Below are positions 1-14,300 of a stretch of DNA of 60,654 bases, piece by piece (position 1 is the stretch's first letter; each line of letters starts with the position of its first letter). The notes beneath the pieces were generated by a model, which ran no database searches, was not told where the DNA came from, and worked only from the letters and a program-made list of their open reading frames with translations. The position numbers and the translations under genes are program-made. Origin of the DNA: Elysia marginata (Eukaryota > Mollusca > Gastropoda > Plakobranchidae); the NCBI GenBank assembly GCA_019649035.1, contig BMAT01013011.1:10447-71100 (forward strand). Reading direction: 5' to 3'.

Positions 1-535
1 CTTAAATGAAAGGTTGCTACGAGGTTTCTTATTAGCGTAATTTTTTTTACTTCAAGTTTTATTGCTTGAGTTAAAAACAGTAAACCATGAATCAGAAATT
101 TTTAACGTTTAGAAAAAATCAAAGAATCACATAGACAAAAAAGCCAAGCCTTCAAACCGCACCGCAGAATTGATTGTGGGTCTTAGTCGATTCAAATCCT
201 TCATGTAGTAAAATGTTAGAAAAAAATCAGGGGCTTTTCCTTAGTTTAAGAAACCCAATATATTAATTTGGAAATTTTTTAAGGAACTATCATAACGAAC
301 AATAGTTTTTTTAATAAACACATGCTTATATTATTCCAAACTAAGGTATCTTTTAAAACTTTTTATGGTTCATCTCTTGTTCTCGCTTATCAGCTTTTCT
401 TTTCCTTCCTTACCTTCCGCTCTTCTTTTCTTATCTCTCTCTCTTTCACTCTTCAAGCAAATACTGGTTTACTTTTTTCATGCCCCTAACCCCCCCCCCC
501 TCGTTCTCTTTCTTTTCGCCCACCAAAAAATTCAG
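1..535. other. intron sequence at left edge
   Basis: AT-rich sequence with no exon I could support. A pyrimidine-rich tract lies at about 370-460, upstream of the acceptor of the exon at 536. Confidence 0.6.
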
Positions 536-591
536 TTCACGAACAGCACTGCAAGCAGATGGAGCGCCTCAAACAACACCAGGAAAGGAAG
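536..591 (+). CDS. MTUS-like coiled-coil exon (first in window)
   Basis: An acceptor (aaaaaattcag) precedes and a donor (gtaatt) follows. The exon begins with two bases of a split codon, then reads HEQHCKQMERLKQHQERK, a charged helix, and ends in phase 0, matching the next exon. The chance ORF covering this stretch uses a different frame; phase continuity with 1839-1944 supports the frame given here. Confidence 0.7.
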
Positions 592-1647
592 GTAATTCTA
601 AACTTTTATAATTAATCTTTTTGGCATAGTAAACCCTTTAACCAAGAAATGAAAATGTCTCACATGCAGGGTGAATGAGTCGGAAATCGGAAATTTCAAT
701 TTTGATTAAAAAAAAAAAAAAAACACGTCTGTTTCAATATCCTTTTTACTGGCAGCTGTAAAATGTCTTTTTCAGAACTACAACGCGCATCGAGATGAAA
801 ATTGCGAGATTGGACTCATTCACCCTGGACGCGAAACAAATATACAATTATGGAACTTGGTTTTGTAGAGTAGGATCATAATTATATCGACTAGAATGCT
901 CAAAATATTATCATATTCATCTCAGCAAATTTTTATCCTCTTATGTGCAGTTTCGCCTACAAATACACAAAAAGCTCACTTTTTCGTATCTGAATATATA
1001 GCCATTACCCTCTTCTGATTTAAATTGATTTGTTTTTAGTGAAAGCATTATTATTTTAAGGTTGCTCGAGCGTTTTAGAATTTTGTTTTACACAAAAAAG
1101 GCTTCCCCATAATTTCAAAAATTCATTGCTACTTTTGAAGCACCTTTGATTGTCAAGAAAGCTTCAAACTCTCCATAATTTAGCTCAGTTTTTTTAATCG
1201 CTGCGAGTATTCTGTATTGGTGCAATATGTTCTTAGGCTTGTGGTATTCTTATTTCTACTTATGAAAACAGATAGTCCTTAAATTTCTGTGAAACCGCAT
1301 TATTTCTTCAGCTTCCTATTTGCTTCAAGCGTTTTGGTTTTTTTGCCTCGTGCCAACCTAAAAAATACAGTAGTATTGAGAAATGGAGAAAGCTATCAAA
1401 ACATAGGAGGCCGAGACAACAGTGCTAGGCCTAAGGATCTCTAGTGAGAACACAATGAGATTTTATAGAATAAGTATAGTAGTAAAGAGAGACGATCACA
1501 AACTTAGATCTAGCAACAGACGAAATCACAAATCTCTCTCTATTGTTGTGTACTATTTCATTCCTCTGTCTGCTTTGGTCTTTTTGTTTAAAGTCTACAC
1601 TTTTGTGATTGTTTTTCTCTCTCAGACGCCGTCTCTTTCTAATAGCC

Positions 1648-1695
<48 letters not shown>

Positions 1696-4600
1696 GCGCT
1701 CACTCTGATCAGGATCTTTTACAATAGCATCTTTTACTCTGGGGGCTATTTCTATGGAGACAGAAAAGCAGCAAGCTTTTTACTTCCACTATCCCTGCCT
1801 ATTCTCTACGAACCTCTCTACTATTTTTCTTCTCCCAGATGAACGACGCGAAGAACGAGAGCAAGATGGAGATGAGCAACTTGAGGATTTCGCACCTGGA
1901 AGAAATCCAGCAGCTGAGGAACAAACACGATGCCCAGATGGAAGGTGAGTCGAGATCGCGAGGTTGCCTTTTGTATTCAACGTCTTCAAAGTCTTTTGAA
2001 AGTTAGTGGGACCCTTGCAACGAAAGGAGGGCAGCACGAGCATTTCCATCTACAAAATATACAAGAAGTTTTATACGAGAGTGAAGAGCGTAGATAAACG
2101 TTGAAATTTAAAACTAGAAATTATTGAGCAAAACGTATGACCTCAGTCTCAGATTTTTGTACTGAAGAGCAGGGCAGAGAGAAAAGTCTGAAACGACTGG
2201 CAGAAAAGAGGTGAGATGAGGGAGTGTGAAAAAGAACAAGAAAAAGAGAAAAGAAAACAAGAAAAGAGAAAATTCCATAAGGGAAGGGAATGAGCGGTTG
2301 ATAAATTAGCGATAACAACATTTTTTCAAACTTTCCCCTCTGTAAACATAATTACAAAGTAATTTTTTTGTAAGCTTTCTCTGTTAATACTTTGTTATTG
2401 GTTTTATGTTGTTTTCTGTTCTTTGACTCTGTCCAAGGTTTTTTGCCCTCCTGTCAGTAATGGAGGCATGCATGGCGAACACATGGTAATCATGTCTTCG
2501 TTTCTTCCGCTCTGTTGATGCCTCATATTGTTTCTTTTAGCTGCTACTGTCGATATCTATCTGACTACGTGTCTTCTTACCTACAAACCAAGGGATTAAA
2601 ATAGTGTATATTGAACTATCAGTCTATCATCTCATATACCGTTATAAATTTCTATTCACCCATTCACCTATCAGTCTATCCGCATACTGATAAACTGTCT
2701 GTTTGTATATTAAATTTTTAGCTCATCTAACTTTCTTTTATCTGTAAAATATTTCACCATCTATAGATCCTTTTTTGTATCGACCCAACAATCTAATCTA
2801 TTCTTCTGTGACCTGAAGTCTCTTTCACAAACGAACAAAGCATTTTTTTATGTTGAAACCTATCTTACCTATGTTGTGTTTGCTAAAGGTTTGGGAAGGG
2901 TATCTCATAACATAACTACTTGCGGCGGGCCATTTTTTCGAAGATTAAAATTTTACTTACTTCAACAGAGGATATATTGTCACGAGTATGGGCCAGTAGC
3001 ACGTAGCGTGGTAGGCCGATACTTTGAACTTGCCATAATTATTGAAATGCTGTAATAAAATCTAACCAGGAGCACTGATATCCGAACTTTGAAATTTTTA
3101 AAAAATCTAATCCTATCCACCTGAAGTTAAAAAAATATATGTAATACTTTTGGCAACTGTGTAGAACATGGGTGGATTCAACAAAGTATGTTTAATAAGT
3201 ATCTCAAAAGCCAAGCGGTTATTGTAATTTTGAAAGCATGTATGAGGAGACGGTTTCATACACAACCTCTTGGAATGAATTTCCTTTTAAATAGAACGTT
3301 GCAGGTAGAGGAGTGTGGGTGTGTGTGGGTGTGTGGGGGGGGGGGTTGTCAAGAGGAAGGGCATTGTAAAATAAAATAAGATGACAATGATAAAGAGCGG
3401 TGATCGAGTGCGTTATATATTTAAAGAAGAAGATTTAAGGATCGCTAAAACCACTGAAGAACAAAAGTCATTTGACATTTGAAGAATATTAATGTTAGAT
3501 GAATAGACCTTCAAAGACACGAACACACACTATAAAACCTGATCTGAAGATTGTTAGACTATATCTTAAACAAAAACCTGTCCATTTATAAGGCCTCTCT
3601 TAAAAGACTTTAGATTTCTATAGACCCAGATCATTAACTTTTAAAAAGAAGGTTCAATTTCCCTGAATACAGAAAAAGAAGGGACTTGGGGCTATGATGT
3701 CCCCTTGAAGTTTATAAAATGATCTGAGAATTTTTTCTTTTTTTTTAAAGCGTCAGTTTAAAAAAAACAATAATGAATAGGAAAGATATTTAATTGAAAA
3801 TAAAGAAAAAACTAGATGTATAAAATTAAGAACCCTTACACAACGTATGCAAGAAAATATAGGAATTTCAAACCCGTTTGAGAGGGGTCAAGCGGAAGAG
3901 GCGAACTAATGCTGATTTAAGAGACACTGGCTAAGACAGGACCAATCCACCGCTTCCTTTCACATTCTGGCGCCTATCACATTAGACACGAGTGTTCTCG
4001 TCTTTCTGGCTTTATAAATATTGGGGCTAGATCAGTGGATATGTTTGTTGTCCACTAGATAAAGATAGCCCAGTGGCGGATCAATATCTCAACATGACTC
4101 AGACTTAAGTCCGTATTGTCTCAACGCATTGTGTAGATCAATTCTCTCTTTTTCAAGAGGCTTAGGGAAACTTTTGGATTATCGAGAATAAAAGAAAAAA
4201 GATATACCATTGCTTTTTTCTGTTTGCTAGAAATAGGGGAGAGTGGAGTAGAAGGTATAAAAAAAGAAGGAAAATATTTTATAAGCTGTTATTGAGCGGC
4301 AAATTATTTTCCTGGTCGTGTTCAAGTTCGCTTTGTCCCATGAACTGGACTGGTGTGGAATATAATAATGGTCCCCAAGAGGCTGCCTTAAACGGTCCAT
4401 GTCATGTGGTTGTGGATGTGAAATTTGTTGCGACAGGAGTTGTTTGAATATTCATAACTAAATTTAATATTTCATATAAGTCAAGCTTAATTTTCTCAAA
4501 GAGATATATAGCCTAGGTTAGGGAGAAGAAGGGAAATTTGACACTGAAAGAAAATTTAATAATGAATAAAGAAAGTGCATGTTGGCTGTGCAGGTTGGGG

Positions 4601-7600
4601 GGGGGGGGGGGTTGGGAGGCAAAAGATAGGGAAGCATCATAGATAGTAAAAAGGGGAGGAAATAGAATTATAAAAGGAAGAAAATAAGATTGCAAGCATA
4701 TGGAAAGAACGAGGAAAGGGAGGGATAGATAGTTTGAGAGAGACGGAGAGAGAAAGAGACAGACAGACTATTTGGTTTAGTTCATGTGCCGCTTGTTTCT
4801 TCGCGTGTAGAATGGCTACCAGTCCTCCGAGATCAAAACGTATTAAATGTCACTTGTCAAAGGGAGGAGACGAATCCTCTTAAACTGCACCAAACTAAAT
4901 TCCCTCTTACCAAACTAGACTATCTTCCAGGGGTTAGACAGCAAGAGAATCTTATTGAGACGTTTATGGGTGAAAACTTTTCTGTCTCCCACTAGCTTCT
5001 CTGTTTGGACAATCGTGGATCTTCTGTGGCAGATCGGGTTTTTAAATTATGTTCCAGCTTTCAATATATCTGTATTTTTATATGTTCCATATGTTTTATT
5101 TTCAATGCGATAGGGATAAAGTTTACTTCGACCAGTTAGCATTTGTTTTTCTTTGGATGGTGCAAAGGTACATTCAAGAAAGCTGTTAGGATATAATAAA
5201 AGATAGTGGTACGAAGTGACAAGATCGGCTTCCTTCTTAGCAGAGAAATTATCTTTCCTGGTTATATGCTCACAATTTTCACCTCTTTCTTTTATTATTA
5301 AAGATCTTAAAAATAGGTATTTCGCAATGCTATCTGCTTACATTTATTGCCGAAAGCACCTCTCTATTCTCAGTGCAACTAAAGACTCATTTGCAAAAAA
5401 AATACAGATATACCGTCTCAGCAAGTCTTTTTGCGCTTATTTTCTATTGGATAAAGACTTTTACACAAGAACTTACTTGCTATTGTTATGGGAAAAAATT
5501 CCATAAAGAGAGAAAAAGTCGTTTTTAGCTCTGGGTACCGTGACATAAATGATTTTATAAGCCTTTGCATCTTTTTAACATGAAGACTTTCCAATTAATC
5601 AAAAATAGCAGTATTCCTACCTTCGTCTTCGTATTGTTCTGGTTACAAGTTTTTTTTTAAACAACGGAAGTTTAAGAATAAGAGATGTATGTACGTAAAG
5701 AGGAAATTTCATAACTGTAAACATTCGTTTTAAGCGTATTTATAATCAATAATAAAATGAAATCTTTTAAACAGCATACTTTGCAAATTTATTTTATTGA
5801 AGATAGCTTTTGCCAATCGCTTTTTTTGCTAGCTCTTGAACCCACGATACACACACTATTACTTCTCAAGGTGTAATTTGATGGCCATACAAGTTCGATT
5901 ATGTAAACATGACTCGGAAAAAAATTGTTTTTAAGACGCTCTTGTAAGAAAACTAGCCATGCTTGAAGCTGCTTTCAAAATTGGTAATCCAATTCAGACT
6001 TCAAGCCTCGGCTAAATGTGCAAACACACCGACGAAATCGAATCAAGGAATGTGTAGTTAATTTGCCGAATCCCAAACAGATCGTAGACATTGAAATGAA
6101 GACCACCGCAGACAAGGTGAATCGAGTAAAGAAAAATGACATGTTCCTACTTTCAATTCCCCCCTTTTCCAAAATATTCTGTTGTCGTGTATTGAGCCAA
6201 TTAGACAGTTAAAACACGAGTCATATTTTTTTTCAATAGAGGTAAGAACGCGTGACGAGAGATTCGATTAGAGAGAGAGGATTCTTGGATACGTTTTACA
6301 TTGCTAGAACCAAGACTAGTGGGTTATAAATTAGCCTTTCTTTCCAATATGTATGGAAAAAGTGTGAGGAACACCTATAGAAAGTGTATGTACTGAATCG
6401 TGGATTGTGTGGTTCATGTACCTGGCTTTTTAGAAAAGAAATAATCTGAAGCAGTGAAAAGTCAATAACTAGGTCAGTTACAAGAATATCAATAAGTTTG
6501 TTTGAATTTTCTGCCGTCTTTGACTTGGCTTGGTTTTTTTTTCTCTTTTTCTTTGTGTTTTCCTGTCCTGTGATCTTTTTATGCTTTTGTGTTTCGTGGC
6601 TAAAAGGAAAACTTGGTAGAACTGACAGCCACTCTTGACAGGCGTATGCGATGCGGGCCTATGGCGAGCCTAACGTGTAGGCCAGATTAAAATTAACATT
6701 TTTGATTCTGGTGCTTTATGAACATGTGTATCTGCACTTGGTACACCCCCTCCCCCCCCCCACACACACACACAAAGAGAAGGTTAACCGCAGTCTGAGC
6801 TCCTACTCACCCTTCTCACCTCTTTTTTATAATGTACATCTCCTCTTGAAAGACTAAGATGGGTCTTTAGAGCCGTCACAAATTATCTTTTTTTTTTTTT
6901 TTTTTACCTTTTCGGTGGTTTGGTCTCGTTTACATTATGGGGGCCTAGATAGCTCAGTTGGTAGTGGCCTCGCTCCGTAGCCAAGAGGTCGCGGGTTCGA
7001 GCCTCAGCCGAGCACAGTCCGGGCCCCTACTGGTTGGGTCGGTGTCAGTATAATGTGACCGGCTGAGGCTAAGTCATGGTTTCCTCGCTAGTCTCTGGGT
7101 GGCAGCCCATACATTGTAATTGGGATCCAAGCCCTTAGAGCACCTTTGAAGTGGAATTTGGCTTGTAAAAATATCCTTCAATTCAATTCGTTTAAGTTAT
7201 CTTATGTTCATCACTAAAAGCACATTCCATCCGTGGAAGTCTTTTAGCTGTTTTTTTTGTGATATACGACTTTAAAATGTATTTTTTGTTTTAGGAAGTT
7301 AATATTCCTGATTTTCTTTGGGCTGCGTGAAACTGTCTTTAAGCCTATGCAAGGACATGAAACACCGGAGCCAACTTTGTAATTTTACCAAGAATAACTG
7401 ATATGGCGTAAAGGTCAAATAAGATGTTTACGAGACCCGCTATGCCGGAACAAGAATAAATGCTGTGAATATTTAAGATTGCGTAAATAAATAAAAAAAT
7501 TACAGAAAGTATATAAATAATTGGAAAGTGTAAGCCAAGTCGCAATTTATTGAAAATAGATGCGCCACTACTAAACTTACACATCTTTGCTGTTTCGATT

Positions 7601-10600
7601 GAAAGATGAAATAAGAAGCAGTACACAAAGCTTAACTCTATTCTCGGTCATTTGCAGCTCGGTCATTCATAGCTGAAGAGCGTTGGTTTCATTCCAGATA
7701 CTAACCCCGTTTCATATCCTTCTTTAGATTAATGTATCGCGTAAGGTGGCTGTTCACACTACGCAGTCATCAAGCATGTCAAGATCTTAGCGTTCATTGC
7801 AAGGAGCTCAAGTACCCAGTCTTATGAGATTTTCGCTATTGACCTTTCTAGTAATCTCTCGTACCTCAACTTACAGAACATCGTATTGGATTTACAAGTG
7901 TTAAGAATGGAGAATGTTTAGTGCTGTAGAGTTCCTGTCCTCTTTATTATTGGTTGGCCAGTATTCTATGAGCCGTGATTAAGTTAGTTAGAGAGCTTGA
8001 AAAGGTCAACTTACTGTCGCAGCCTATTGAACTGGCTAGTGTACAGACCGAGGCTTACTAAAGCTATCGATACACAGCGTTTCGCACTTTGGACTTGACA
8101 GGTTTAGATCAAAGACCGGCTTGTCAGTCACTGATAAATCAAAGCAAAAGTTTTTTCATCTGTGTGTGTGTTAATGAGATCAAAAGTGTTACATGTGCAA
8201 AAATTGTGGGGCTGTTAGAAATGCTAAGTATTAAACATGCGCTTCATTAAAAAAATAACAAGTGTATAAAGGAGTGTGAAACCTTTAGCTTGGTTCTAAC
8301 TAGTTTAGGAAATGTGCGAAGTGCGTTGACATAGTTAAAACTTTGATAAGTCTTTAAGTTTTTTTTTTCTGGTTGTTATTGCAAACATGAGTTTTTAATT
8401 TATTCTCTTCCAGATCTTGGATGTTGAATGTAAATCAGCGTTTTGATATTTCCATATTAGGAGAACAAAATTCTCTTTATTCGGACATTTCTTCTTTCTA
8501 GAAATAGAAAACCGTTACGAACTTATAAACAGGCACTGTTTACTATTATCAAATCTTGACTTTAATCTAACTTTAAAATGAATGGAAGTTTTAGTTATTT
8601 TAAAACAACACTCTTTCTTTTCGTTTGCTTCAAAGCACCGGACGCCGTAGAGATCAAGTGTATTACTTTGTATATGCTTTTAGCGAAGGCTAGTCTTTTA
8701 AGTGACAAGTTAGACATATTCAATGGCACCATCGAATTTGAAATAAACAGGGCCTTGGGATCAGGTACTTTATAACTGACCTCATGTATAAGATCGATCG
8801 GGAACAATGCTGACCATGCGCAACTTACTGCCAGTGATCATAGATCAATAACGATGTAGGTGGCACAGAGGCCGTACAGAGACACTTAACACTACGATTA
8901 CTTGATGATGTATCTATGTTTAGATCAGGCCTATCTCTCACTGATCGATCGATTGACCTAGACATAATTGCAGTTCAGAAGACATTGATATGTCATGCAC
9001 TGCTATTGTCTGCCAGCTGTTAATCTTAAATCTGTGTCGCGTTCATTGTCTGTTTGGCACATTGACCATAGGAAAGTAATCTAATCCGGTTCACATCAAA
9101 GGTCTGTACAATGAGATTAAATGCAAGGTTCGTTCTTGCACCCGTACCGCGCTTCGACGCATTAGTTGACATACCGATCAAGCGAAGCGAAAGGTGCATT
9201 CCTAAAAAAATCGATCTAGCTGGTTAATCCATGATTTAGGACACAATAAAATTTTCTTTTCCTTTAGTTTACTAATACTAAGATCTAACAGTTTGCGAAT
9301 TACTCGTCTTTTAACCGCGAATACTGAAAGTCTGTTGCGTTGTATAAATGCCCCTTCGACCTCAATAGTTTTTTTTTTCCTTCCAACCCACCCCTTTCAT
9401 CTCCTTCTGCCTGTCTCTCTCTCTCTCTCTGTCTCCGTCTGTCTGTCTCTCTCCCTCTCTCCCCACCTATTCGTATTACTAAGTTTGCACCAGTGTAAAT
9501 GAGGGATGACGTGTTTAGTTGCTACATTTCAGCTTATTTTGTTTGCCTGAACAAGTGCATACACATACTCTGAAGTGTTTAAAGAAACAAACCCTTCTCA
9601 TAACTATAATATTATTTTTAAAAGACCTAGTGTCTTTATATCGTCCGAACTCTCGCTCTTTCTCTCCCATTCTCTCTCTCTCTCTTTCTCGCCTTTTTCT
9701 CTTGATTTTTTTGCTTAAATAGAATTAAAATGGTTTCCCTCTAACTGTCTTGGGAAATGAGAACCCCAAAATTTATTTCTCCAGGCTGTATTAGTCTTCC
9801 TACCTACACTTACCCTTTGAATACCAGGTATGTTGTCTAAAAACATCTTAGACCTGACCTTTTGAACCCTATCTGCCATCTTTTTTAGAGTTTTGTAAAG
9901 GAAGTGCGTAGCTCTTGAGCTGACAGAAAATTAATTGTACCATACGAGACTAGACTCTGGGGTTTTAGACGATTTTGCGATGTGGTAGTAGAAACAGATG
10001 TTTCTGGTAAGAAGGTCATCCATTTTACAGAAAAAGAAGTAATTTTTTTACATCGTGTGGTTGTGCCCTAACAGACATTCTGAAATTGCTGCCTGTTTAA
10101 CTATGCCTAATTTCAGGACTCTTCTTCAAATTCCGAAAGCATAAGCATCGATAACGCGCAGCCTTTTTTTTTTAGTAAATCCCATTTCAAAACTTACGGT
10201 TTTACTTTGAGAGTATATTCCATCTATTCTTTTTTCTATCCAAATCTTGTTAAATTGTTCTCATTCTCCCTTCCTCAGTCTGTCCGTCTTTTTCTCTATC
10301 CATTTGATTTTTTAACTGTAACTATATAGGTATCCATCTGGTTTTCCTAAAAACCAACTTCTTTTAGTTTTTATCCATAAGCCATTCTTCTTTTATTATA
10401 TTTATTTCATTCAGCATATTTTGTTCCTAACAAAACTAACTTCCTTTCTCTTATTACATCTTTCCCTGCAATCTTGCCTCCTACTGGAAAATAAAACTCA
10501 GCCCTTTCACTCTATTTGAAGAATGTCTTTCAGGGGAACACGATACAACCCTTGGCGTTTTATGTACACATTTTGGAATGCTCCATACATCAATCTTTAA

Positions 10601-11332
10601 TATCAGAGGCAATCGGAAATTTACAGAATCTTTCCAAGCCTTCAATTTCAATCATAAGTTTAAGACCAGCTTGTGCGCACAGCGTGACATGATTGTTTTT
10701 AACCGAAGCCGCAATGAAAAAAAAACCCAAGAATTTGTTTTACTTTTAGTGCACTTTGCAAGTTGTTAACCATATTGTTGCAGTTCGAGTTGAAATAGTC
10801 TATATTATAGATCAAAACCTAGGTGTATGAACAAAGTATAAATAACGTGAGTCTTGGGCACGCTCAAGGACAAGTAATTCACGGTGAGTTACTCATTGCC
10901 TCGAAAGTGATGAGTAACAGCATTACCAATCAGTACAGAAAAGATGTGTTTATCTTTTGAGCAAAGACTTTTTTAAAGCGAAGAAGGTAGGCACGAGCGA
11001 GAGCGGAAATACACTCACTCTGGGGCATAGTGATCGTATACCTCGGGGGGAAAAAAAGCAATAAGGAGAAAAATGTGGAGGGCAGGTAAGAATTTGGTTA
11101 TGGTTGAGAAGGCCTGGACCGCGCTTGGGAAGATAAGAGGGGGAAAGAGAAAAAAGATACGAAGTAGGGGCGAATTTAATAGAGAGATGGGTGAAAGGAA
11201 AAAGGGGACAATTGTATGATTTGAGAGTGAGAGTTTGCAGGGTAATTGAGAGCTAGAGACATAATCTTCAATCATAACAGCTACAAGTACAGAGAGACCA
11301 AGGGAAATATATAGATCGATAGGTAGATAGTT

Positions 11333-11392
<60 letters not shown>

Positions 11393-14300
11393 GCCTGTAA
11401 GAGAAGCAGGGTTAGAGATAAAACATAACAGATAGAAGCAGACAGAAAAGGGAATAGAAAAGAGGTATACAGAGATATCAAACGTGAAACAATAATAACA
11501 GAATCACTTCTCGCCGTTCGGTATATTAAAAGAAAAGTAGACTGCGCAGCGCGGCAGGCAGTGACTGTAGTTGTTTGGTCACTGACAGCAGGAGGAGCTG
11601 AGCACTAAGCCAGGTGATCTCAGCAGCGTCGACCCTCACGTGAAGCGCACCATTATACAGCAGTCTAGGTCTGGTACACTACAGTGTTTGGTGGTGTAGC
11701 GCTTCGTATCGGCGTATTCGTCTGGGGTAGCTTTACCTGGGTGTAGTATAGTCTTGTACATGTGCCTGTACAGCAGCGTTCTGGTGACCGGTGCTTCGTA
11801 CACCTGATGAGAGAGAAAGTTAGCATTTTCCTTCTAAAGGTTTAGCGAGAAACTGTTTATGTTATCTTTCTACCAAAGCCCTAGCGGAAAAAAAAACAAT
11901 AGTGTTCCTTATAAAATTTTCTGAAATTTTTAGCTACTATTTAGTGTTTGGCGTGGATTTTGTGATTAGACAAAGCATTAAGCCTTGGAGGCCTATAGCT
12001 TTAAGATTAGATTTAAAAAATTACGTGGGACACTGTGAGTAGATAATATTGTGTAAGCTAGAGAATTCACTAAGGCAAGCAGATTGTGTAACTCCTACAC
12101 GTTCGGAATATTATTTCCCGCTGGTCACTGCGAAAACTAATTGTTCGTGATTATTGTTTTTTAATGCCAAGATGGTTTTAGATCGTTTTTTTTTTAATTG
12201 TGAAGACGGTTTGCATCTTTAGCGGATTAGGTTTAAATGTTAACAAATGAGAGCTGCTAACAATAGCGATCTACAGTCTGTCTCATCGTCAATTAACTGT
12301 CGCCTCACATACGAGATGGACATCATTAGGTACAGAAAGTCATTGTCACTGCTTGCACCTGTCTTCTTTTCCTTGTGTGAGATGTATCAACTAGCATGTC
12401 TCACTGCTTAGCATAGTGCCATGGTTTAGTGTAATGATAACTAGCATTCTCTGTGTGGCATCTGTTACAAAGGGTCATAATGACCAGTCCGAGAAGTGAG
12501 GCTGGGCGTAGAGGCGTCCACTAGATATTCGTATAATGTACCATCGAGGGAGGCTAGTTGGTTAAAGATAATTTAAAGAACATCGAGCATACAGTTATCG
12601 TTTTATTGGTTCAGTTTAGTTACCTAGTGCCGTAAAAGACCCGACAGGTCGAGCCAAATTTCATAAAGCCCTAAAACGTTATTTAAAAAAAAATTAAAAT
12701 TGATTCTTGAGTTAACGGAAAAATAATATGAATTTCTCGTTGAATTAGGTTATAGATTAAGGACATTATTAGTTATACAAAGACTTCTGAATTAAACAAT
12801 CGTTTTTTTTAAATTTAATTTTACTATACGACAACAACAAAAAGTCCCTAACTTTTACTACCGACGACGTCCTCCAACTGACAAGCTAGGTAACTCACCT
12901 TTCTTTTAGNNNNNNNNNNNNNNNNNNNNNNNNNNNNNNNNNNNNNNNNNNNNNNNNNNNNNNNNNNNNNNNNNNNNNNNNNNNNNNNNNNNNNNNNNNN
13001 NNNNNNNNNNNNNNNNNNNNNNNNNNNNNNNNNNNNNNNNNNNNNNNNNNNNNNNNNNNNNNNNNNNNNNNNNNNNNNNNNNNNNNNACATTTCTACATA
13101 TGGAAATCCATTTCCTCCTTCACAGACTGTTAATGTTCCCCTCTTATTTTTTCTATTGTTTTCTTCTTGTGTGCTTCCATTCTTGGAATTTATCACTATC
13201 AATTACATTTAGTTTGCTAATTCTCCTATCTACTCACCTTCGAGGTCATATGTGACCCTATCTTTCTTGTTTGAGTTATCTTTCTGACCCGTTCTCGTCC
13301 CGCCCTCTCTCCCTTTTAAACGCCCACGCCCATACCATCTCCCCAAGCCGACTGTCTTCTTCTAAGCCACCCTACTCCTGTATATAAATTTATTTAGAGA
13401 CAATTTTAACCTCAGACAGTCAGAGCTTCTTTATCTTATCACCATCTTGATGACGCGTATGGAACATTGAGTATACCCACAAACATGCTACAAACATGCT
13501 TCAGTGCGTCTTGAGAACTTTCCAACTAATGATGGTATAACATTTTAGCGGGGAGTTTAAAATATTCTAAGTACCCATTTAGAGAAAAATATCCACGCAA
13601 TATTTCTATTGAAAAGCTTTTTTTTACCTCTTCTATTTTTACCTTGTACGTAATAACGTAAACCAGATTGCTCTGCAGACTTTTGATAAGAAATGTGGTT
13701 AATTTGTACACGCAACTTATCTGTAGAAGCTAAGTTGATAACGACAAAACAGGTGCTCGCCGAAGTGAACAACTTATGTTAGGTTTCTTTGGCGCATTGT
13801 GCCATTTTTCATGATGTTGTTTTGATCATGCGAAACAGGCAGGCATATGGATTGATAGTGTATCTAAGAACACTAAGTAGATATCCAAATTAAAAAGCTA
13901 GTATTAAAAAAATTAAAAAACTTTATGGTAGAAATAAAAAAATTAACGTTATTTTGAACATGACGGAAATTTTCAAACTACTAGTACTAAACTCCTTTTT
14001 GGTGAAAACTTTTTTTTCCATTTTTATCTCTAAATATAAGAATCTACTTAGTGTGGAGAAAGTATTATAAACAATCGTAGTCTTTTTGGGAGCAGGGAAA
14101 CCCATCCACAACCAACTGACCCAAAAGAGATTATTTTGGAATGCCCAAGGATAATGCTAATCTCTTGCGGTGCATTTTCCAACAATTTACTTAACCAATT
14201 TCTGTGCCAAATGCCAAATGTTATATAGGAGATCATTTGTATTGTGTGGTACCAAGCCAAATTTATGTCCGATTTCCCTTGAAGGTTATCATAATTTTGG

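Noticed and set aside
6939..7015. Functional tRNA gene
   Set aside because: A and B boxes are present, but the T-stem and acceptor stem do not pair and SINE-type sequence with a target-site duplication continues downstream.
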